Of a stretch of 19,089 nucleotides of DNA, positions 14,328 through 19,089 are shown piece by piece (the stretch's first letter is position 1; the number at the start of each line of letters is the position of its first letter). The DNA is from Lachnospiraceae bacterium. Lineage in GTDB: Bacteria > Bacillota_A > Clostridia > Lachnospirales > Lachnospiraceae. Below the pieces are notes generated by a model. That model saw only the letters and a program-made list of their open reading frames with translations. It made no database searches and was not told the origin of the DNA. Both the position numbers and the translations under genes were made by a program. Location: the NCBI GenBank assembly GCA_009774465.1, contig VSNT01000080.1, positions 1 through 19,089 on the forward strand, written 5' to 3'.

Positions 14328-15473
14328 ATGATTAACCATTATGATAAAATTATGATAGGGGCCGGTCTGTACGGACTATATGCTGCTTCTTTCTGTGCGG
14401 CCAGGGGACAGAAAATTCTTGTTTTGGAATATGATGATGCGCCTTTTAAGCGGGCAACTTACATTAATCAGGCAAGAGTACACATGGGCTATCATTATCC
14501 CAGAAGCCTTACCACTGCAGTGAAATCTGCCGGGTATTTCAGGCGGTTTGTGGAGGACTTTGGCTTTTGCATTCATGACAGGTTTGAGCAGATTTATGCC
14601 ACTTCGGATAAATTTTCATGGACAAGTGCAGGGCAGTTTCGGGAATTCTGCAGGGCAGCAGGAATTAAATGTGAAGAGGCGCCTGTTTCAAAATACTTTA
14701 ATCCCGGGATGTGCGACGGAGCATTTTTAACCCAGGAATATACCTATGATGCAGGAATTTTGCGGAAGTTTTATGAGGAAAAGCTTACGGAAAACTCAAA
14801 TGTGGACATGCTGTTTGGCGCCCGCATTCAGGAAATTGTGAAACAAAAGAAAAGTTTTACAGTGGAAATGGAGGATGGCAGTGCTTATGAAGCACCTTAT
14901 GTGCTGAACGCATCCTATGCTTCTGTGAACCAGATTCTTGATAAAGTGACAGGAATGGAAAAGGAGCTGTTTCCCATTAAATATGAGCTCTGTGAAATTA
15001 TTTTATGTAAACCGTCGGACAAGTTGAAAAACACAGGTATTACAGTTATGGATGGCCCCTTTTTCTCTATTATGCCCTTTGGAAAAACAGGCCTGCATTC
15101 GTTAACCTCAGTTACCTTTACGCCTCACATGACCTGTTATGACCAAAAACCGGTGTTCTCCTGCCAAAACCTTGCAGGCGCCGGTTACTGTACCCCGGAT
15201 CACCTTGGAAACTGCAGCGAATGCGCCAGCAGGCCGGATTCCGCATGGCCCTACATGTCTCACTTGGCCGACAAATATATGAAACCGGAATACGCATATT
15301 CCTACGTGGAGTCCCTATACTCCATGAAACCCATCCTAAAAGCCTCAGAAGTAGACGACTCCAGACCGACTGCCATCAAAGTAATGAGCAGTGAGCCAAC
15401 ATTCATCAGCGTCCTGTCCGGAAAAATCAACACAGTTTACGACTTGGACGAATACTTACTTTTACAACCGTAA
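14328..15473 (+). CDS. FAD-dependent oxidoreductase, DAO-type
   Basis: This 381-residue soluble protein starts with a dinucleotide-binding fold, IMIGAGLYGLYAA (GxGxxG at about residues 11-16), then the acidic end of the second strand in LVLEYD. Next comes INQARVHMGYHYPRS, a basic and aromatic motif that in DAO-superfamily flavoproteins lies at the FAD site. The middle carries a substrate domain and a segment AYEAPYVLNASYAS, the usual second FAD-contact region. It would oxidise an amine, alcohol or sugar carbon using bound FAD. The sequence does not say which. It sits in the operon three bases after a membrane protein gene, with an AAGGAG site nine bases before its ATG. From about 15040 onwards the coding strand becomes C-rich, unlike the first part of the gene and its neighbours. 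A role in making or modifying an unusual sugar is inferred only from context. Confidence 0.8.
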   Translation: MINHYDKIMIGAGLYGLYAASFCAARGQKILVLEYDDAPFKRATYINQARVHMGYHYPRSLTTAVKSAGYFRRFVEDFGFCIHDRFEQIYATSDKFSWTSAGQFREFCRAAGIKCEEAPVSKYFNPGMCDGAFLTQEYTYDAGILRKFYEEKLTENSNVDMLFGARIQEIVKQKKSFTVEMEDGSAYEAPYVLNASYASVNQILDKVTGMEKELFPIKYELCEIILCKPSDKLKNTGITVMDGPFFSIMPFGKTGLHSLTSVTFTPHMTCYDQKPVFSCQNLAGAGYCTPDHLGNCSECASRPDSAWPYMSHLADKYMKPEYAYSYVESLYSMKPILKASEVDDSRPTAIKVMSSEPTFISVLSGKINTVYDLDEYLLLQP

Positions 15474-15480
15474 CCTTCCT

Positions 15481-15635
15481 GAATCTTATGGCAAATTTTC
15501 TATGAAAAGCCTTTTATGCCATGAAGACAAGACCATAGAAAACAGGAGGATCAATATCCGAGTGTTTTCTGCTTTACTGGGCTTGGCGAAATGTCCGGCA
15601 TACAGGATTTGAATAGAAAATTTGTCATAAGATTC
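15481..15635. mobile_element. MITE-like palindromic element, 155 bp with 23-bp terminal inverted repeats
   Basis: Terminal repeats at 15481-15503 and 15613-15635 match at 22 of 23 positions; the one difference gives a G-U pair in RNA. Each begins GAATCTTATG and ends AAATTTTCTAT. The inner parts also pair imperfectly (ATGCC with GGCAT, AGAAAACA 15537-15544 with TGTTTTCT 15563-15570, GGAT with ATCC at the tip), so the whole unit is one long hairpin. It encodes no transposase. No clear target duplication is visible at the ends. It lies between two genes of the same operon, 50 bases before the next ATG. It may be a non-autonomous transposable element or a REP/BIME-like repeat; copies elsewhere in the genome would decide. 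Confidence 0.65.
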
Positions 15636-15685
15636 TCGAAAGCCTGCTTTTAAAATAAAAATTCCAAAGAAAGGCACAAAAAATC

Positions 15686-16624
15686 ATGGAAAAGAAATTT
15701 ATTTCTATCGTAATATATCTTCACAACGCGGCATCCTATCTAAAATTTTTCCTGGATACCATTCTCCCGGTATATGAGGAAAATTTCGAACAGTTTGAGT
15801 TGGTTTGCGTGGATGACGCCTGCAGCGATGGAACGGTGGAGACATTAAAAAGCTATGTGGAAGCAAAACAGATAAAGGCGATGGTCAGCGTGGTGCACAT
15901 GGGATTTTTTCACGGGCTGGAAGGCGCCATGAATGCAGGACGGGATATTGCAATCGGAGATTTTGTCTATGAATTTGATGATATTTTTGTGGATTATGAG
16001 CCGGAAGTAATCATGGAAGTCTACCATAAGCTGATTGAGGGAAATGACATTGTGGCAGCCAGCAGTAAGGGAAAACTGCGCTTGACCTCCCGTGTCTTTT
16101 ATTCTCTTTATAACAGGACCAGCAGAGGGAAGGGAAAGATTGGACCGGAGACTTTCAGAATTGTGTCAAGACGGGCAATCAACAGAATTAAATCAATGGG
16201 GCAGTATATTCCTTACAGGAAAGCGGTTTACATGAACTGCGGACTAAATACTGCAACAATCAGCTATCATAGTAAAGATGTAAATGTAAGGATAAAGAAT
16301 AAAACAGTGGCATCAGAGAGGACTACGCTGGCACTGGATTCCTTTATTTATTTTACCAATGCGTTAGAGCGCATCTCCGCTATTGTGTGCGGGATATTTT
16401 TGCTGCTCACTGTGGGAATGGGAATTTATATTGTTTCTGATATATTAAGTGGCACCAGTACGGTGGAGGGATGGCTTTCCACTATGAGTTTTCTGGCATT
16501 TGGATTTTTTGGAGTATTTGCGCTTCTTACAATTATATTAAAATATTTATCTGTTTTACTGAATCTAATTTTCAGGCAGCAGAGATATCTGGTTTCAGAT
16601 ATAGAAAAGGTGGTAAAAAATTGA
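15686..16624 (+). CDS. Membrane-anchored family 2 glycosyltransferase
   Basis: This 312-residue protein has an N-terminal GT-A domain of about 210 residues and two C-terminal membrane helices (around ISAIVCGIFLLLTVGMGIYI and FLAFGFFGVFALLTIIL), the same plan as GtrB-type polyprenyl-phosphate transferases. Motifs are ISIVIYLHNAASYL, VCVDDACSDGT and, for the metal site, YEFDDIF. The usual FSRNFGKE of GtrB is replaced by VVHMGFFHGLEGAMNAG, and the usual Q-H-P after the DxD is missing. It is thus a divergent member, and its acceptor may not be polyprenyl phosphate. The ribosome binding site is weak (AAAGG about 12 bases before the ATG), perhaps because the repeat element inserted just upstream. 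Its stop overlaps the TTG start of the next gene. Confidence 0.85.
   Translation: MEKKFISIVIYLHNAASYLKFFLDTILPVYEENFEQFELVCVDDACSDGTVETLKSYVEAKQIKAMVSVVHMGFFHGLEGAMNAGRDIAIGDFVYEFDDIFVDYEPEVIMEVYHKLIEGNDIVAASSKGKLRLTSRVFYSLYNRTSRGKGKIGPETFRIVSRRAINRIKSMGQYIPYRKAVYMNCGLNTATISYHSKDVNVRIKNKTVASERTTLALDSFIYFTNALERISAIVCGIFLLLTVGMGIYIVSDILSGTSTVEGWLSTMSFLAFGFFGVFALLTIILKYLSVLLNLIFRQQRYLVSDIEKVVKN
16605..16623 (+). promoter_or_regulatory. Ribosome binding site that fixes a TTG start
   Basis: AAAAGGTGG at 16605-16613 lies seven bases before TTG at 16621-16623. The upstream in-frame ATG at 16471 lies deep inside the previous gene and has no such site, so TTG is the likely start. Confidence 0.75.
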
Positions 16625-17367
16625 GCAGAGAAGAACTATCCATTCATTTATTATTTCCGGTGCTAAACGAGCGGTTAAGGCTGCAAAGTGGAATTGACCG
16701 GACAATGAACTATTTGAAAGAAAATGTTTCCATTCCTTATCAGCTCACGATTCTGGATAATGGTTCGGAGGATGAAACCCCCGAAATCGGCATGGCGCTG
16801 GCGGAAAAGTATCCGGAGGTTTCCTATGTGAGAGTGGGTGAGAGGGGGGTAGGAGTTGCCTTCCGAAAAGGAATTGAAATCAACGAATGCGCGCTGGTAG
16901 GCTATATGGATATAGATTTGTCTACGGATATTAAATATCTGGGACGTACTATAGAGCTGTTTCAAACCCGCCCGGAGCTTGAATATGTAAATGGAAGCAG
17001 GTTTGCCAAAGAGTCCGACACAAAAGGGCGGAAATGGTACCGGAAGATTACTTCTATGGGGCTGGTGTTTTTACTTAAAGCGGTTTTCCATATGAAGGCC
17101 ACGGATGCAGTATGTGGATTTACTTTTTTGCGTAAAGAGACAGCAAAGCAGTTGGTGGCGGCATGCGGGAAGGACAATGGGTGGTTTTATACCATTGAAT
17201 TCTTACTTCGGGCTGAGAGAATGGGGGTTGTAATTTACGATATGCCAGTGGTATGGCAGGAAGATTATAACACCACGGTGAAAGTCTGGAAGACAATAAA
17301 AAATTATCTGGTACAGATTTGGAGACTTCGAAAAACATTTAAGAAAGAAAGTGTGAAAAAATGCTGA
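16621..17367 (+). CDS. Family 2 glycosyltransferase, DPM1-like, soluble
   Basis: From the TTG start the product is 248 residues, a compact GT-A domain without membrane helices. It opens with LSIHLLFPVLNERLRL and contains ILDNGSEDETPEIG. The segment RVGERGVGVAFRKGIE matches the G-x-G-x-A-x-R region of dolichyl-phosphate-mannose-synthase relatives, and the metal-binding YMDIDLSTD is also typical of that group. Later, DAVCGFTFLRKE and WFYTIEFLLRAERMG fit the acceptor half. It probably makes a lipid-phosphate-linked sugar, or transfers a sugar to a lipid intermediate, on the inner face of the membrane. It overlaps both neighbours (four bases upstream, seven downstream), which indicates coupled translation with the membrane-anchored transferase and the aminotransferase. 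A six-G tract lies at 16844-16849. Confidence 0.88.
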   Translation: MSREELSIHLLFPVLNERLRLQSGIDRTMNYLKENVSIPYQLTILDNGSEDETPEIGMALAEKYPEVSYVRVGERGVGVAFRKGIEINECALVGYMDIDLSTDIKYLGRTIELFQTRPELEYVNGSRFAKESDTKGRKWYRKITSMGLVFLLKAVFHMKATDAVCGFTFLRKETAKQLVAACGKDNGWFYTIEFLLRAERMGVVIYDMPVVWQEDYNTTVKVWKTIKNYLVQIWRLRKTFKKESVKKC

Positions 17368-18458
17368 AAAGAATAGATTTGTCAAGGGATTTTCAAAAAC
17401 ACAGGAAAGAATATTTGGAGGCCATTGAGGCAGTCTGTGAGGAAACTGCCTTTTCAGGCGGCAGGTTTGCCGATCAGTTTGATAAGGAGTTTGCAGCTTA
17501 CTGTGGCGTGCCTTATGCGGCGGGGGTTAACAATGGAACCAGCGCACTGCACTGTGCAATGATGGCCCTTGGAATTGGACATGGGGATGAGGTGATTGTG
17601 CCGGCCAATACCTATATAGCAACAGCCTGGGGAGTTACTTATACAGGTGCGGTTCCGGTATTTGTGGATTGTACCAAGGACACCTGGGAGATTGATCCGG
17701 ATAAAATTGAGGAAAAGATCACAGACAGGACGAAGGCTATTTTAGGGGTTCATTTGTACGGACAGCCTTTTGAATTTGGAAAGGTAAAGGAAATTGCAGA
17801 CAAGCATGGCCTGTATGTGGTGGAGGACTGCGCCCAGGCGCATGGGGCTCTTTATCAGGGAAAAATGGTAGGAAGCCTGGGGGAACTGGGATGCTTTAGT
17901 TTTTATCCCGGAAAGAACTTATATGCTTTTGGCGAGGGCGGCAGTGTGACTTGTCATAAGAGAGAATATTATGATGCGATTACTACGATAAAAAATCAGG
18001 GATGCCAGGTGCGGTATTATCATGATGTGGTAGGATATAATTATCGTCTTGAGGGAATTCAGGGAGCGGTTTTAAGTGTAAGCCTGAATTTCCTGCCGGA
18101 ATGGACAGACAGACGCAGACAAATTGGAAAATGTTATATAAATGAAATTAAGAATCCACTTATTACCATGCAGGTACATCCGGAAAATACAGATCCGGTT
18201 TTCCACCTGTTTGTAATCACTACAAAAGATCCTGATCATTTTATTGCCTATATGGACAAAAAGGGAATGGAATGCAATAAGCATTATCCGGTGCCCTGCC
18301 ATCTGCAGAAAGCATATGCGGATTTAGGGTATAAAGAAGGGGACTGCCCTAATGCAGAGTATCTGGCGAGTCATTGCGTGACGCTGCCTTTGTTCCCTGA
18401 GATGACGCAGGATGAAGTTAAGATGGTAATTGACGCATGTAATGCTTATACTTTATAA
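17361..18458 (+). CDS. DegT/DnrJ/EryC1/StrS-family sugar aminotransferase
   Basis: This 365-residue PLP enzyme would convert a keto group on a nucleotide-activated sugar to an amine, usually with glutamate as donor. Visible landmarks are NNGTSALHCAMMALGIG (phosphate-binding loop), DEVIVPANTYIAT, VEDCAQAHGA with Asp156 and Gln159 contacting the cofactor ring, and FSFYPGKNL with Lys185 forming the Schiff base. GYNYRLEGIQGAVL follows, also typical. The PGKNL form and overall pattern resemble the FdtB/QdtB branch, which makes 3-amino-3,6-dideoxy sugars, but specificity cannot be read from motifs alone. The nucleotide-sugar dehydratase or isomerase that would supply the keto substrate is not in this window. 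It is the last gene of the operon, overlapping the preceding one by seven bases. Confidence 0.95.
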   Translation: MLKRIDLSRDFQKHRKEYLEAIEAVCEETAFSGGRFADQFDKEFAAYCGVPYAAGVNNGTSALHCAMMALGIGHGDEVIVPANTYIATAWGVTYTGAVPVFVDCTKDTWEIDPDKIEEKITDRTKAILGVHLYGQPFEFGKVKEIADKHGLYVVEDCAQAHGALYQGKMVGSLGELGCFSFYPGKNLYAFGEGGSVTCHKREYYDAITTIKNQGCQVRYYHDVVGYNYRLEGIQGAVLSVSLNFLPEWTDRRRQIGKCYINEIKNPLITMQVHPENTDPVFHLFVITTKDPDHFIAYMDKKGMECNKHYPVPCHLQKAYADLGYKEGDCPNAEYLASHCVTLPLFPEMTQDEVKMVIDACNAYTL

Positions 18459-18497
18459 AGTAGAACTGGGAAATTTAATAGATTAATAACTGTAAAA

Positions 18498-18532
18498 TTG
18501 GCGGGATCAGCAGTAATAACTGATCTCGCCAA
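18498..18532. terminator. Hairpin between convergent genes, probable terminator mainly for the minus strand
   Basis: Arms of 13 bases (TTGGCGGGATCAG and CTGATCTCGCCAA) pair with one G-U wobble around a nine-base loop. On the minus strand the stem is followed by AATTTTAC, a short U-run. On the plus strand AAAGTATTTG follows, which is poor. The last codons of the minus-strand DUF4160 gene lie inside the hairpin. Confidence 0.65.
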
Positions 18533-18785
18533 AGTATTTGTACCATTTATTAATTATTTCCGTACTGCGCGCTTCTACCATGCGCATTATATTTCTTAAT
18601 GTTTTTTCCGGAATTTTTGACTTGTTATGGCATAGATAGCATTTTCCGCTTTTGGTAATCCAAATTTTCGTGGCATTTCCAGTTGGATTTCCATTTGATA
18701 TATGCACATGAACAGGCTCTAACGGTTTATTTTCGTTTGTCCAAAAATAAACCCAGTAAGAACCAACTTTAAAGATTTGAGGCAT
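18507..18785 (-). CDS. DUF4160 domain protein, possible toxin-antitoxin component
   Basis: This 92-residue protein starts MPQIFKVGSYWVYFWTNENKP and has EPVHVHI at about residues 26-32, the H-x-H motif typical of DUF4160. The C-terminal helical part is I-P-E-K-T-L-R-N-I-M-R-M-V-E followed by I-I-N-K-W-Y-K-Y-F, again as in the family. A Cys pair (C-Y-L-C) in the middle is less usual. The ATG at 18785 has AAGGAGG eight bases upstream; a TTG two codons earlier is not needed. It overlaps the upstream gene by 17 bases. DUF4160 genes usually come with a small partner (often DUF2442) in pairs proposed to be toxin-antitoxin systems. Here the partner is different. Activity is not established. Confidence 0.85.
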   Translation of the reverse strand: MPQIFKVGSYWVYFWTNENKPLEPVHVHISNGNPTGNATKIWITKSGKCYLCHNKSKIPEKTLRNIMRMVEARSTEIINKWYKYFGEISYYC

Positions 18786-19041
18786 TATCAAAACCTCCTT
18801 CTTGTGAAAATTCCATAATCAAATGTGCCGTAGATTCTATAATTTCCTGAAATCTTGTAATATCATCATCAGAAAATCCATATATGTCCTCCCAGTGATA
18901 TTCCGGAAGCCAGCAGGAAGCATGTCGAAAACATAAGTTTTCATCTGGTGTTTCAATATATACCTTTACTTTTCCGTCAGGTTTCATTTCGGAATGAACA
19001 ATTTCCGTATTATCATTCAATGTCATAAAAGGATACATCAT
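18769..19041 (-). CDS. Small acidic protein, partner of the DUF4160 gene
   Basis: This 90-residue protein begins MMYPFMTLNDNTEIVHSEM and is rich in Asp and Glu. A beta-rich first half (DGKVKVYIETPDENLCFRHASCWLP) is followed by a helical second half with FSDDDITRFQEIIESTAHLIMEFSQEGG. I recall similar small proteins next to DUF4160 genes in Firmicutes, but they have no named function and this one does not look like DUF2442. The ATG at 19041 is chosen because GGAGG lies eight bases upstream; the open frame reaches a TTG at 19056 that overlaps this site. It precedes and overlaps the DUF4160 gene, the order expected for an antitoxin followed by a toxin, and its acidity fits that role. This remains inference. 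Its promoter is probably at or beyond the window edge. Confidence 0.75.
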   Translation of the reverse strand: MMYPFMTLNDNTEIVHSEMKPDGKVKVYIETPDENLCFRHASCWLPEYHWEDIYGFSDDDITRFQEIIESTAHLIMEFSQEGGFDNASNL

Positions 19042-19089
19042 GGTATTATCCTCCAAATAGCTACTGATTTGTAATTATCAATATATAAC

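Noticed and set aside
15391..15677. Small open frames on both strands (15391-15612 plus, 15486-15677 minus) over the palindromic element
   Set aside because: They arise from the inverted repeat itself, lack proper ribosome binding sites and show no domain. Similar short peptides probably appear wherever this repeat is annotated.
16471..16620. Earlier ATG start for the second family 2 glycosyltransferase
   Set aside because: It would overlap the previous gene by about 150 bases in another frame and lacks a ribosome binding site; the TTG at 16621 has AAAAGGTGG at seven bases.

Overview
The window looks like part of a low-GC Firmicutes chromosome, most likely a Lachnospiraceae-type gut Clostridia. 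This is inferred from protein flavour (a Cys-rich secreted protein with a Firmicutes-type C-terminal module, strings of GT-C membrane proteins, a DUF4160 gene pair), AGGAG-type ribosome binding sites and A/G-rich coding strands. No rRNA, tRNA, CRISPR array or complete insertion sequence was seen. The theme is biosynthesis and decoration of a cell-surface glycan.

Left part (1-6124): the window opens inside the 3' end of a membrane protein gene that is frameshifted at a run of seven G. Then come a small XRE regulator (683-931) preceded by a perfect palindrome at its promoter, and a secreted protein (1058-1957) whose 85-nt leader can fold into two strong hairpins. These are followed by a WfgS-like family 2 glycosyltransferase (1973-2725), a probable UDP-glucuronate 4-epimerase (2729-3730) and UDP-glucose 6-dehydrogenase (3862-5172). 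The last two together would turn UDP-glucose into UDP-glucuronate and then UDP-galacturonate. A shared bidirectional terminator separates them from a convergent polyprenyl-phosphate glycosyltransferase of the GtrB/DPM1 type (5195-6124, minus).

Middle (6125-7465): a compact divergent promoter region drives that glycosyltransferase leftwards and a GDSL/SGNH lipoprotein hydrolase (6389-7417) rightwards. The hydrolase gene ends in its own terminator.

Right part (7516-18458): nine genes run in one direction with overlaps or tiny gaps, probably one operon. They encode two GT39-like membrane proteins, a 116-residue two-helix membrane protein, two further large GT-C-like membrane proteins, a DAO-type FAD oxidoreductase, two family 2 glycosyltransferases (one membrane-anchored) and a DegT-type sugar aminotransferase. 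A 155-bp MITE-like palindrome sits between the oxidoreductase and the next gene. The inferred logic is that cytoplasmic family 2 enzymes load sugars on polyprenyl phosphate and the GT-C proteins transfer them outside the membrane to a glycan or protein. The aminotransferase, and perhaps the oxidoreductase, would supply or modify an unusual sugar. No flippase, polymerase or priming transferase lies in the window.

Right edge (18507-19041, minus): a two-gene module, DUF4160 plus a small acidic partner, resembles a toxin-antitoxin arrangement and is probably unrelated to glycan synthesis.
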